Assembly: GCF_014897815.1 (NCBI RefSeq) | Contig: NZ_JABUZG010000068.1 | Location: forward strand, 1 to 51,335 | From: Psychrobacter sp. PG1 | GTDB lineage: Bacteria > Pseudomonadota > Gammaproteobacteria > Pseudomonadales > Moraxellaceae | Direction: 5' to 3' | Length of the DNA: 51,335 nt | Shown: one piece after another, positions 1 to 8,240 of the stretch | How positions within the stretch are numbered: position 1 is the first letter of the stretch | Layout of the letters: every line of letters begins with the position of its first letter | Notes under the pieces: model-generated | Database searches by the model: none | Told to the model about the DNA's origin: nothing | The model's input: only the letters and a program-made list of their open reading frames with translations | Position numbers and translations under genes: made by a program

Positions 1-1
1 T

Positions 2-352
2 TCCTTTATTACCCCAGCATACTTTTTGATACACCACCAAGTATTTATCATGTCGAGCCGTTTTGAAGGGCTGAACCTAGCGGTGCTAGAAGCGATGGCA
101 AGTGGCTGTGTCGTTATGGGAAGTACTGCAATGGGAGTAAAGGAGTTGATTGAAGACAACAAGGATGGCTTCTTGTTTTCAGTCGGGGCAGCAACAGAGC
201 TGGCGAATATCATCGCGACTGTACTATCTAATCCATCAAACTACCAAGCACTAGCAACGGCAGCTAGAGAGAAAGTTTTAGTTCATTATGATAAAAAACA
301 GGTCACTCAAGCGTATTATCAATTATTTCAGAATTTATTAACAAGCTGTTAA
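2..352 (+). CDS. Glycosyltransferase family 4, C-terminal fragment (cut by window start)
   Basis: This is the C-terminal part of a GT4 sugar transferase of the GT-B fold, probably acting in surface polysaccharide or LPS synthesis at the inner face of the cytoplasmic membrane. The reading frame is open from base 2, so the gene begins outside the window. The visible part carries the family's nucleotide-sugar binding segment, SSRFEGLNLAVLEAMASG, in which the two glutamates (FEG and LEAMA) match the EX7E motif. This is followed by the usual GVKELIEDNKDGFLF stretch and a helical tail. It lies 27 bp upstream of a GT2 gene on the same strand, which suggests one glycan operon. The donor and acceptor sugars cannot be told from sequence. 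Confidence 0.9.
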   Translation, partial: SFITPAYFLIHHQVFIMSSRFEGLNLAVLEAMASGCVVMGSTAMGVKELIEDNKDGFLFSVGAATELANIIATVLSNPSNYQALATAAREKVLVHYDKKQVTQAYYQLFQNLLTSC

Positions 353-379
353 TTATAAAGTTTTTAATGTGAGTGTTGT

Positions 380-1342
380 ATGAATAAAGAAGATCTAACA
401 ATTGGTATTTTAATACCTGTTTATAATGTAGCGGATTATGTAGAAGAGTGTATAGAATCAATACTCACTCAAATCGATACTAGAGCATCTATTTTAATAA
501 TGAACGATGCTTCGACAGATAATAGTGCAGCTATTATCAAGCGTTTTGAAAATTACCCTCAAGTGCAAATCTTCGATGCGCCTTATAATAGAGGTTTGTC
601 AGACACACGCAATGCGCTTTTCGATATGGGCCAAACAGAGTATATCTGGTTTATTGACTCTGATGATGTTATGTACGAAGGTGCTTATAAATCTGTCATG
701 TCTCAAATAGAAAAATTGAACTCGGATGTGCTATGTGCCGATTATGTATCATTACGAGGAAAAAAAGAGGTAAATAAAAAAGGGTTTATAGGCACGTCTA
801 ATAAAAATTATATCAATAAGAGCAATAGCTTCTTAGATAATATTATTGAAAATAATAGTAATCATGTTTGGAATAAGGTTTTTAGAAGACAGATAATACA
901 AGACATAAGGTTTAAAGAAGGATTGAATTTTGAAGATATTTTGTATATGACTGATATCTCATTAAAGAGTTTTCAATATAGCTATTTAAAATAGCCTGTA
1001 ATAAAGTATCGTGAGCGTGAAGGGTCTATTTTAAAGAATATCGACAAAAAATACGTAGATGATTATTTATATGCTTTCACTTATCGCGTTGAAAACTATC
1101 AGAGAGATGGTGAAAAAGATGGCTATCATTATTTGCTGTATAAAGTATATAAACGTTATATAGGGCTGTTAAATAAAATCGCTAAAAACCATCAGGAAGA
1201 TTTGTTAAAAGACACCTATGCTCAATACAATAAGTACTTCTCAGAGCTTTATCTTGTTGCTAATAAAGAGCTGCGAATACATCAAAGAATAACTCTGAAT
1301 ATTAAACGTTCCAAATTAGACAAAATTCTGAAAGGTATGTAG
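380..1342 (+). pseudogene. Glycosyltransferase family 2, interrupted by an in-frame TAG
   Basis: The first 204 codons encode a GT-A fold GT2 domain. The N-terminal strand is IGILIPVYNVADYVEECI, followed by MNDASTDNS and the metal/nucleotide-binding DSDD motif (WFIDSDDVM, about residues 93-101). A TAG stop at 992-994 ends the frame. The same frame then stays open to 1342 and reads PVIKYREREGSI just after the stop, which is typical GT2 sequence (family members often have YR.R.GSI here). So one 320-codon gene has been split by a nonsense mutation rather than a frameshift. The truncated product lacks the C-terminal third. The downstream part has no good ribosome site of its own; a TTG at 1133 is the only start-like codon noted. 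It could still be functional if the amber is suppressed, or if this is a sequencing error. Confidence 0.85.
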
Positions 1343-1345
1343 ACC

Positions 1346-2350
1346 ATGCAAAAGATCTTTAACGTTATCCGTAATAAGCCCTTTAAGGTTTTCTATAATG
1401 GCCTAGTGCCTAGAAATGTAAGGAAGCGCTGGAATTATCAGTATGATGATAAAATTAAGCAAGAAAAAGTAGCCTCTTACTGGAGGATGGTTCTTGATCA
1501 ATACGCTGACAAAAAAATAGAAAAGTATGATACTCCACCAATCAAAAAAGAACTGGTAGGCAAAAAAATTATTTGGCAATATTGGGGACAGGGATTAGAA
1601 AATTTACCGGAAATGGTGGAAATATGTTTTTCTTCAGTAGACAGTCATGCTCACGATTATCAGGTTATCAGAATTACTGATGAAAACATAAATGAATATA
1701 TAAAGCTTCCAGAGTTTGTTGATGAAAAACGTAAAAATGGAGTTTTTAGACCAGTATTCTTTTCTGATTTGCTGCGTGTTGCATTGTTGTCAATCTATGG
1801 TGGGGTTTGGCTAGATGCTTCCGTTTTATTAACAGATAGGCTACCCAAGGAATATGCAAACTGTAATTTTTTTATGTATAGCCGTGATCCTAACTCTCTT
1901 AATAAAAATTGGGGTACAAATGATACACATTTTTACTTTAATTGGAGAGATGAATTTAAAGTAAAACATCTTAGTAGTATTATGTTTTCTAAGCCAAACT
2001 CAATGATTACAAAGACCTTGGTTGACTTGCTGCTTTATTATTGGGAAAATGAAAGTAAAATTGAGTATTACTTTTTCTTTCAAGTAATGATTAATGAATT
2101 AAAGGAGTCAAAAATTATAGATTTTGAATTTCCTGTTATTGATGATACTTTTCCACATTTATTACAATCTGAGATAAAAAAGCAATTTAATGAAGACGAA
2201 TACAAAAAAATAGTTTCACAAGCTAGTATTCATAAGTTGACTATTCATGAGGCTTTCAAGGAAGAGTATTTCGAAAAACAAACATATTATGGCTATCTAA
2301 AAAATAGATATATATATATAAATAAAGGGGCTGTAGTAGATAAGGATTAA
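1346..2350 (+). CDS. Capsular polysaccharide synthesis-type glycosyltransferase (Caps_synth/GT32-like)
   Basis: The protein is 334 residues. It resembles the capsular polysaccharide synthesis family: KIIWQYWGQGLENLPEMV near residue 75, then FSDLLRVALLSIYGGVWLDASV, where D157 lies at the position of the family's acidic sugar-nucleotide site. It probably transfers a sugar during surface glycan assembly. It begins 3 bp after the broken GT2 gene, with AAAGG about 10 bp upstream, so the two look co-transcribed. Its last seven codons (GAVVDKD) and its stop lie inside the left end of the IS1595 element, so the native C-terminus has been replaced. Without the element the frame would run on to a TAG at 3128-3130. 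Codon use is AT-rich, as in its neighbours. Confidence 0.75.
   Translation: MQKIFNVIRNKPFKVFYNGLVPRNVRKRWNYQYDDKIKQEKVASYWRMVLDQYADKKIEKYDTPPIKKELVGKKIIWQYWGQGLENLPEMVEICFSSVDSHAHDYQVIRITDENINEYIKLPEFVDEKRKNGVFRPVFFSDLLRVALLSIYGGVWLDASVLLTDRLPKEYANCNFFMYSRDPNSLNKNWGTNDTHFYFNWRDEFKVKHLSSIMFSKPNSMITKTLVDLLLYYWENESKIEYYFFFQVMINELKESKIIDFEFPVIDDTFPHLLQSEIKKQFNEDEYKKIVSQASIHKLTIHEAFKEEYFEKQTYYGYLKNRYIYINKGAVVDKD
2319..2326. repeat. IS target-site duplication, left copy (TAAATAAA)
   Basis: This 8-bp direct repeat is identical to 3042-3049 and directly abuts the IS1595-family element. It overlaps the coding end of the upstream glycosyltransferase. Confidence 0.9.
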
Positions 2351-3041
2351 ACATCACACCATATTCTCAGAGTTTTAAGCTGAGTAGACGGTGATCCATA
2401 GTTGAATCTAAACTCACACTCTTTTAAAAATAAATGGAAGTTCTTCTTATCGATCCCATTATATTTTCTGAGTATTCGTTTAGACTGGTTCCAAAAGTTC
2501 TCAATGCCATTGATGTGATTGTTTTTACCGCAAGTAAACTCTTTAGAGTGATTGACTCTGAGGTGTTTAAACTCGCTCACATCTAACGCATTGTAACTTC
2601 GATAACTATCAGTATAAACAAAGCTGTCAGGCTTGATTTTACGCTTAATAACAGACATTAGAGTCGTCTGTTTGGTGTCTGCTACGACAATGGTATAAAC
2701 CTTACCATTTCGTTTTAGAATACCAAATACAGCTGTCTTACCAGCAGCCCCGCGACCTCTTTTGCCTTTGCGTACGCCGCCAAAGTAACTTTCATCTAAT
2801 TCGACTTCACCATCAAAGAGCTCATCAGCTTCTAATGAGAGATGGTCGTCTATTACAAGTCTAATTTTATGATAAAAAAGTGCCGCAGTGTTAGGTTGAA
2901 TGTCGAGCAAGTCTGCGGCTGTTCTAGCAGTCACTTCAGCCGTGAAAAACTCTAAGAGCCTTCGCTGTACTTTTTTACTTAGTTTACAACGGGTTATCTT
3001 CATAAAAGTAGTCTAGCATAGTGCTTATCTACTACAGCCTC
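2327..3041 (-). mobile_element. IS1595-family insertion sequence (IS1016-like), complete, 715 bp
   Basis: The ends are 18-bp inverted repeats with one mismatch: GGGGCTGTAGTAGATAAG at 2327-2344 and, on the opposite strand, GAGGCTGTAGTAGATAAG at 3024-3041. The element is flanked by identical 8-bp direct repeats, TAAATAAA, at 2319-2326 and 3042-3049. Length, a single transposase gene, and 8-bp target duplication all fit the IS1016 group of the IS1595 family. The intact ends, intact transposase and perfect target duplication suggest a recent, possibly still mobile insertion. It sits at the convergent 3' ends of a plus-strand glycosyltransferase and a minus-strand HtrL/YibB-type gene. Confidence 0.93.
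2347..3003 (-). CDS. IS1595-family transposase (ISXO2-like DDE domain)
   Basis: The 218-residue protein catalyses transposition of the surrounding 715-bp element. An N-terminal helix-turn-helix-like region (AADLLDIQPNTAALFYHKIR) precedes an ISXO2-like DDE domain. The first acidic residue is in GEVELDESYFGG, the second in VYTDSYRSY, and the last in HINGIENFWNQSKR. The glycine/lysine/arginine turn after the first Asp (GVRKGKRGRG) is also typical. The protein appears full-length for the IS1016 group and has no frameshift. Its ATG lies about 20 bp inside the right inverted repeat. Confidence 0.93.
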   Translation of the reverse strand: MKITRCKLSKKVQRRLLEFFTAEVTARTAADLLDIQPNTAALFYHKIRLVIDDHLSLEADELFDGEVELDESYFGGVRKGKRGRGAAGKTAVFGILKRNGKVYTIVVADTKQTTLMSVIKRKIKPDSFVYTDSYRSYNALDVSEFKHLRVNHSKEFTCGKNNHINGIENFWNQSKRILRKYNGIDKKNFHLFLKECEFRFNYGSPSTQLKTLRIWCDV

Positions 3042-3049
3042 TAAATAAA
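3042..3049. repeat. IS target-site duplication, right copy (TAAATAAA)
   Basis: This is the right copy of the 8-bp target duplication. It directly precedes the stop codon (3050-3052, complement) of the minus-strand HtrL/YibB-type gene, which was therefore left intact by the insertion. Confidence 0.9.
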
Positions 3050-3919
3050 TTAAGCATGAAATTTTTGCATGGTTCCAAACCAATTTTGCTCACCATTGCT
3101 ATTTTTACCAAGATAGTGAAATTTAAATAGATTGGATTGCTTAAGATGACACATTAAATAAACACCTTGATCATCGTCCACAATGTTTTTTTGAAATAAT
3201 TCTTCTTGACAATTTTTTACAACATTAAAGAACTCTCTCCAAATATTTTGATTAGCTACTGTTACGCCACCTATGATAACTGCTCTATTATTTAAAATAG
3301 CAGATAAAACTTTGTTTTTTGTATGAGGGAAGTTGGGATTGTTAAAAAATAAAAAAAACTTGTCTTTTGTTAATGTGAAAAAATGAACATGTAAGTCATC
3401 AAAAGGGTAGTACCAATTATTAATACCTAGCAGAGTAGTATTATCTCTACAATATCCGAAGTCTACCCAAGCAACCAGATCATTAGACAAGTTAAAATCT
3501 TCAATAGCTTTGTTTACAAAGTAAGTTTTTAGATTAGTTACTAGGACATACTTTTCAGACCAATACTCAGGGTTGAGCTTGTGTTTATCGGGTATTTTAC
3601 TCTTGAAATTATTGCTGTTAATTATCGATTTAATTTCATCTAGTAAGTTTCTAAACTTTTTTTCTAAATCAATAATGATGATCTTGGTTGGTTTGTTACC
3701 TCTTAATTTTCTGATATAAGGCTTCATTTCCTCAAAGGTAAATACAACCATTTCATTATCGAGTTTTGCTAAGTTCTCAAAATATGATAGGTATGTTTGA
3801 TTATCCCTAAGTAGATGAGAAGGGTGTCCTTTTTCAGTGGACCAATCACCTCTACCAATATCAAAATAGGCAGTAACAATTGTGATTGACTTTTCAGTTG
3901 TTGATATTGAATTATCCAT
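3050..3919 (-). CDS. HtrL/YibB-family protein (surface glycan locus)
   Basis: The product is about 289 residues and resembles the HtrL/YibB (WlaTC-like) family, whose biochemical role is not established but which sits in LPS and capsule loci. Supporting segments are ITIVTAYFDIGRGDW near the N-terminus, a YLSYFENLAKLDNEMVVFT block, and DLVAWVDFGYCRD in the middle. I chose the ATG at 3919, 2 bp after the upstream gene's TAG. A start at 3946 would add nine residues and overlap that gene. The two minus-strand genes are probably one transcript. The 3' end abuts the IS target duplication but keeps its own TAA. It is AT-rich like the rest of the glycan locus. Confidence 0.75.
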   Translation of the reverse strand: MDNSISTTEKSITIVTAYFDIGRGDWSTEKGHPSHLLRDNQTYLSYFENLAKLDNEMVVFTFEEMKPYIRKLRGNKPTKIIIIDLEKKFRNLLDEIKSIINSNNFKSKIPDKHKLNPEYWSEKYVLVTNLKTYFVNKAIEDFNLSNDLVAWVDFGYCRDNTTLLGINNWYYPFDDLHVHFFTLTKDKFFLFFNNPNFPHTKNKVLSAILNNRAVIIGGVTVANQNIWREFFNVVKNCQEELFQKNIVDDDQGVYLMCHLKQSNLFKFHYLGKNSNGEQNWFGTMQKFHA

Positions 3920-3921
3920 TA

Positions 3922-4722
3922 CTACCGCCAATAATCTTTTAGCCAAGGGCTTGGCTTAACATGACGATACCACTTGCCTCCGCTACCATTGATGGCATCT
4001 GGCGGATTAATCTCACCATGAAAGATGACAATCTTTGCACCATCCAGCAGAGTAGGTGCGCGCACAAAGTTAAAGGGAATAGGGGCGATGCATTGGTACT
4101 TGAAGCTGACACACCATGTTTTATCCCAATACTCTAAATGATGATGCTCACGTAAATAGTTAGACAGATAAGCCTGCTCATGGCGCACTTGGGTACGAAT
4201 GGTAGCAAAGTTACGCTCAAAGTTTGCGAGCAAATCAGGATAGGTGTTCATGCCAATGTTGAAACGATAAACAGAGCTATTACCAATCATTCGCCACGGT
4301 TTTTTCCAATCACGGATAATCACCACGCTGTCCTTGTGCTGAGCTTGATAGGTAAAAAAGGCGTCTATGTTATCAACAATAACAATGTCGATATCTAAAA
4401 ATAAAGCCACACCTTTAAGACCATATAGTTCAGGTTTGAAAGTCGTGAGTTTTTTCCAACCACGCTCAGGTCCAGCAGGCAAATCCATCTTTGGAATAGG
4501 ATGGCAAGTCACAGCAGGGTCGATACCGCTGCTATCATCAGTGAGGCAGATCATTTGAAAGTCTAAGGTCAAATGGCGACTGACCATATTATAAAGACGG
4601 TTGACGTACTCAGCGCCGTATTTGTTACCCCATTTCATACAGATAACATAACGCTGCTCAGCAGTGCTGCTGCGTGCGTGCGTGTGGTCTTTCGATGAGG
4701 TATTGGTTACGTCAGTTGCCAT
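3922..4722 (-). CDS. Glycosyltransferase, GT8-like
   Basis: The protein is 266 residues and looks like a cytoplasmic nucleotide-sugar transferase. After a polar N-terminal tail it opens with RYVICMKWGNKYGAEYVNRL, followed by the MICLTDDSSG segment. The LFLDIDIVI strand carries a DxD motif (D110, D112) for metal and nucleotide-sugar binding, and the C-terminal IVIFHGEINP fits a GT8-like fold. It is the first gene of a two-gene minus-strand unit with the HtrL/YibB-type gene downstream. Base composition is less AT-rich than the genes at 1-3.9 kb, hinting that this is the native edge of the locus. Substrate is unknown. Confidence 0.8.
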   Translation of the reverse strand: MATDVTNTSSKDHTHARSSTAEQRYVICMKWGNKYGAEYVNRLYNMVSRHLTLDFQMICLTDDSSGIDPAVTCHPIPKMDLPAGPERGWKKLTTFKPELYGLKGVALFLDIDIVIVDNIDAFFTYQAQHKDSVVIIRDWKKPWRMIGNSSVYRFNIGMNTYPDLLANFERNFATIRTQVRHEQAYLSNYLREHHHLEYWDKTWCVSFKYQCIAPIPFNFVRAPTLLDGAKIVIFHGEINPPDAINGSGGKWYRHVKPSPWLKDYWR

Positions 4723-4755
4723 AATGCACTCATATTAATATAAATAAAAAATATT

Positions 4756-4928
4756 TAGGGCGTGTTCTCATTTTTAACATGGTGATAAAAATGAGATAAA
4801 TTGTCGCCAAACAAGAAAGTAGCGCAGACAATATTGAGTTATTGACGGACTATTTGACGCTATTTGGCAAAATTTAGTCATCTCTAATCCATTTATAAGA
4901 CGATCGATTGAACTGAGGACACGCCCTA
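4756..4928 (-). repeat. MITE-like element, copy 1 (inverted relative to copies 2 and 3)
   Basis: This is a non-coding 173-bp element including flanking TA on both sides. Termini are TAGGGCGTGTTCTCA at the left and TGAGGACACGCCCTA at the right, which are near-perfect inverted repeats. The reverse complement aligns along its whole length with the copies at 12170-12343 and 47115-47288, sharing blocks such as CAATTTATCTCATTTTT and GGCAAAATTTAG. The TA at each end fits TA target duplication, as for IS630-type or IS427-group IS5-type elements. The parent transposon is not in the window. It occupies the gap between the GT8-like gene and the lipid A acyltransferase. Confidence 0.85.
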
Positions 4929-5018
4929 GTAACGTTCAAAGGTACAAAAGTAAGCCGATATTATCACAGCTATGATTCACGATATCTCTAAACGTTTGGC
5001 TAATTGTAAGGTCATTGT

Positions 5019-5984
5019 TCATTGTTCATGGCCAGCGCGCGTGATTGTATCATGAACGTTTTGATCAGCCCGCTTGTTATCACGAATGAATTTGGCCAAA
5101 GTTTTTTCATCAACGTTGTAAGGATTCCCTAATGTGGGAATGTGTTTGAAACGTCGATAGCCCCACATATAGTGACTGCATTTTTCTTCAATCATCTGTT
5201 GCATGGCTTGGTTAAGTGCATAAGCGGCGGTCTCGGCATGACGATCATAAAGTGCTGGATCATCGAGCTTATAACAATAAATGTCAAATCCACGACCATC
5301 GTCACGGCGAATACAAGATAAGCCGACCAAGGCACATCTGGTTTTACTAGCAAGTTTAGAAGCAAGAGTACTGGTTAGCGTTTTAATACCAAAAAAGGGC
5401 ACAACCACGCCGCCCGAAGGATCAGGAACATGATCGGGTAAGACGATACTAAAGCCACCTTGTTTGAGGGTTTTAAATATGGCTTTGACACCGCTACCAT
5501 CGGTTGGTACTAAGGTCGCATTAAGCCTTGAACGCCCTTGTAGCACAAAGTTGTTGGTAATGTCACCTTTGACAGGTTTGTACATAATGGTTGGGGAACC
5601 AAATTGATTGAGCCAAGCGTTCATCATCTCCCATGTACCGAGATGCGGCACGATAGCGAGCATGCCGTTGGCACTCGCAAGTCCTTCTAATAAAATGTCT
5701 TTATTATGAACGTCGCGAATCTGAGCGATACTCCACTCAGGTGGCATGGCCCAGCTTTTAATCGATTCAATACTGGTCAAACACTGGTGATAAATAATCT
5801 CTTTGGTTAACACTTGTTTTTGCACATCAGTCAGCTTAGGCGCAATTAACGCCAAATTGATACTGACTGTACGCATGATACTAAAATTGGGTATCTTGAT
5901 AATCACCCACGCAACAAAACGTGCCAGTATCTGCAAGACAGACAATGGCACGATTTTAAAAATGTGATACGGATTCATAACCAT
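5019..5984 (-). CDS. Lipid A biosynthesis lauroyl-type acyltransferase (LpxL/HtrB family)
   Basis: The 321-residue protein would add a secondary acyl chain from acyl-ACP to Kdo-lipid A (or its analogue) at the inner membrane. The catalytic HX4E motif is visible as H114-LGTW-E119 in IVPHLGTWEMMN, with FGSPTIMYKPVK and the LPDHVPDPSGGVVVPFFG region following in family order. The N-terminal 40 residues are hydrophobic and basic, as in the anchoring helix of the family. ATG at 5984 or 5978 are both possible (MVMNPYH). It lies 61 bp downstream of aspS on the same strand and may be co-transcribed with it. LpxL, LpxM and LpxP cannot be separated by eye. Confidence 0.88.
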   Translation of the reverse strand: MVMNPYHIFKIVPLSVLQILARFVAWVIIKIPNFSIMRTVSINLALIAPKLTDVQKQVLTKEIIYHQCLTSIESIKSWAMPPEWSIAQIRDVHNKDILLEGLASANGMLAIVPHLGTWEMMNAWLNQFGSPTIMYKPVKGDITNNFVLQGRSRLNATLVPTDGSGVKAIFKTLKQGGFSIVLPDHVPDPSGGVVVPFFGIKTLTSTLASKLASKTRCALVGLSCIRRDDGRGFDIYCYKLDDPALYDRHAETAAYALNQAMQQMIEEKCSHYMWGYRRFKHIPTLGNPYNVDEKTLAKFIRDNKRADQNVHDTITRAGHEQ

Positions 5985-6045
5985 TCACACGGTGATGAAT
6001 CACGTAATAAGTACTGAAAAAAATATCCGGACATCGTTAGACCAT

Positions 6046-7887
6046 TTATTGCGCAGGTTTGTTGGTGTCAGCCTGTGCTTTTTCGCGCACACGGATACCA
6101 AGATCACGTAGCTGCTTGCTATCAACTTCAGCAGGTGCTTGAGTTAGTGGGCACTCAGCAGTTTTGGTTTTCGGGAAAGCGATAACATCACGGATAGAGT
6201 CTGCGCCTACCATGAGCATAATTAAGCGATCTAAACCAAAGGCCAAGCCACCATGCGGCGGCGCACCGAATTTTAAGGCGTCAAGTAAGAAGCCAAACTT
6301 ATCTTGAGCTTCTTGCTCGCCGATACCTAACGCTTCAAGTACGGCTTGCTGCATATCATAGGTATTGATACGTAAGCTACCACCACCAACTTCTGTACCA
6401 TTTAGTACCATATCATAAGCGATAGAAAGGGCAGATTCTGGGTTGTTTTTCAATTCATCAACAGAACCTTTAGGTTTAGTAAACGGGTGATGCATTGACG
6501 TCCAACGACCATCGTCCGTTTGCTCAAACATTGGGAAATCGGTGACCCAAAGTGGTGCCCACAGACAAGTAGTCATTTCAAGGTCTAGACCAATTTTTTG
6601 ACGTAGTGCGCCGATTGCGTCATTGACGACACTGGCTTTATCCGCACCAAAGAAAATAATATCGTTGCTTTCTGCACCAGTACGCTCAATCAAGCTTACC
6701 AAGACGTCATCAGTCATATTTTTGATGATAGGAGACTGAAGACCAGATTCTTGGTCAACGCCGTTGTTGATGTTGCTCGCATCATTGACTTTGATATAAG
6801 CCAAACCACGTGCACCATAAATGCTAACGAATTTGGTATAAGCATCGATTTGCTTACGGCTTAATGACGCGCCACCAGGGATGCGTAGGGCAGCAACACG
6901 ACCTTTAGGATCGTTAGCAGGACCGGCAAATACTTTAAAATCAACGTCTTTCATTAAATCAGCAACGTCGATGAGTTTTAATGGAATACGTAAGTCAGGC
7001 TTGTCTGAGGCATAGTCACGCATTGCTTCAGCGTAAGTCATGCGTGGGAATTGCTCAAACTCAACATCCATCATGGTTTTAAATAAATGCTTAATCAAAC
7101 CTTCGTTGATGTTCATGATTTCTTCTTCATTTAAGAAAGAAGTTTCAATATCGACTTGGGTAAATTCAGGCTGACGGTCAGCACGTAAGTCTTCATCACG
7201 GAAACATTTAGCGATTTGATAATAACGATCAAAACCTGACACCATCAGCAACTGTTTAAATAGTTGTGGTGATTGTGGCAAGGCGAAAAAGTTACCTGGG
7301 CGTGTGCGTGATGGCACAAGATAATCGCGCGCGCCTTCTGGTGTCGCACGAGTCAAGATAGGGGTCTCAACGTCTAAGAAACCATGGTCATCTAAGTAAC
7401 GACGAATGGCGGACGTGGCTTTAGCACGGAAAACCATACGCTCTTGCATTTGCGGACGACGCATATCAAGATAGCGGTATTTCAAACGCAAGTCTTCTGA
7501 TACCGTGGTTTTCTCATCATTTAATGGGAAAGGCGGTGTTTCAGATTTTGCCAATACTTCAATTTCTTTGCCCAGCAGCTCAATCTGACCACTGGTCATA
7601 TTATTGTTTTCAGTACCCGCGTAGCGTTGACGTACGCGACCAGTGATTTTTAGCACATATTCAGGACGTACCGCATCAGCCATTGCAAAGGCTTCTGGCG
7701 TATCAGGGTCAACGACGACCTGCAAGATACCAGCGCGGTCACGCATGTCTAAAAAAATCACGCCACCGTGATCGCGACGACGATGTACCCAGCCTACGAT
7801 ACTGATGGTTTGATCGATGAAGCTTTCGGTTACGGCTCCGCAATATTCGTCTCGATATTCGCTATGCGTCATAGTGCTTTGCGTCAT
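6046..7887 (-). CDS. aspS: Aspartyl-tRNA synthetase, probably non-discriminating type
   Basis: The 613-residue class II synthetase charges tRNA-Asp in the cytoplasm. An N-terminal OB-fold anticodon domain ([15 protein letters not shown], about residues 28-42) precedes the catalytic core. Motif 2 is [20 protein letters not shown] and motif 3 is [15 protein letters not shown], with the bacterial GAD insertion between them. H40 in RRRDHGG and a glycine near 91 (RYAGTEN) match the residues that make the Pseudomonas aeruginosa enzyme non-discriminating (H31, G81). Such enzymes also charge tRNA-Asn and need GatCAB. The first ATG gives [17 protein letters not shown]; the second (MTHSEY) is equally plausible because no strong ribosome site decides. 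The acyltransferase gene follows closely. Confidence 0.97.
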   Translation of the reverse strand: MTQSTMTHSEYRDEYCGAVTESFIDQTISIVGWVHRRRDHGGVIFLDMRDRAGILQVVVDPDTPEAFAMADAVRPEYVLKITGRVRQRYAGTENNNMTSGQIELLGKEIEVLAKSETPPFPLNDEKTTVSEDLRLKYRYLDMRRPQMQERMVFRAKATSAIRRYLDDHGFLDVETPILTRATPEGARDYLVPSRTRPGNFFALPQSPQLFKQLLMVSGFDRYYQIAKCFRDEDLRADRQPEFTQVDIETSFLNEEEIMNINEGLIKHLFKTMMDVEFEQFPRMTYAEAMRDYASDKPDLRIPLKLIDVADLMKDVDFKVFAGPANDPKGRVAALRIPGGASLSRKQIDAYTKFVSIYGARGLAYIKVNDASNINNGVDQESGLQSPIIKNMTDDVLVSLIERTGAESNDIIFFGADKASVVNDAIGALRQKIGLDLEMTTCLWAPLWVTDFPMFEQTDDGRWTSMHHPFTKPKGSVDELKNNPESALSIAYDMVLNGTEVGGGSLRINTYDMQQAVLEALGIGEQEAQDKFGFLLDALKFGAPPHGGLAFGLDRLIMLMVGADSIRDVIAFPKTKTAECPLTQAPAEVDSKQLRDLGIRVREKAQADTNKPAQ

Positions 7888-8240
7888 AATATAATTATCC
7901 AGTTGTCAGCCCAATTCGAAATACAATAATGCAGCCATTGCTGTACGATTCAAGCTATCCGCTAAAAACGCACAAATAACGCGATTAAGACAAATGGTCA
8001 TCACGTTGGCTACAGAAAATTTGGTGTAAACGCATATTATGCCTAATCTGCCCTTGTTATACAACCAGTGGCGTCCAATCAAAGCGTAGGAAAGTATCAG
8101 TAATGGGCGTATTTATTCAGTAACATTTGCATCGGGTTAAATATTGTCATTTTGCTTGAAAATATCAGCCACTGTGCACATATCAGGCTCACTTATAAAA
8201 TCTTATTAAAATTATTCTAATCATGTAAGGAATGCTACTC
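7888..8240. other. Divergent intergenic region between aspS and sohB
   Basis: This stretch of about 350 bp lies between two divergent genes and must hold both promoters. A TTATAAAAT block about 45 bp before sohB could supply a -10 element, but the -35 is not clear. There is no hairpin with a T-run, no repeat copy and no coding potential. A TAA at 8226-8228, in frame just upstream of sohB, rules out an N-terminal extension of that gene. Confidence 0.5.

Noticed and set aside
2306..2320. TA-dinucleotide run before the IS as a phase-variable tract
   Set aside because: It is short and near the 3' end of the gene, so slippage would only alter the last codons; more likely just AT-rich target DNA.
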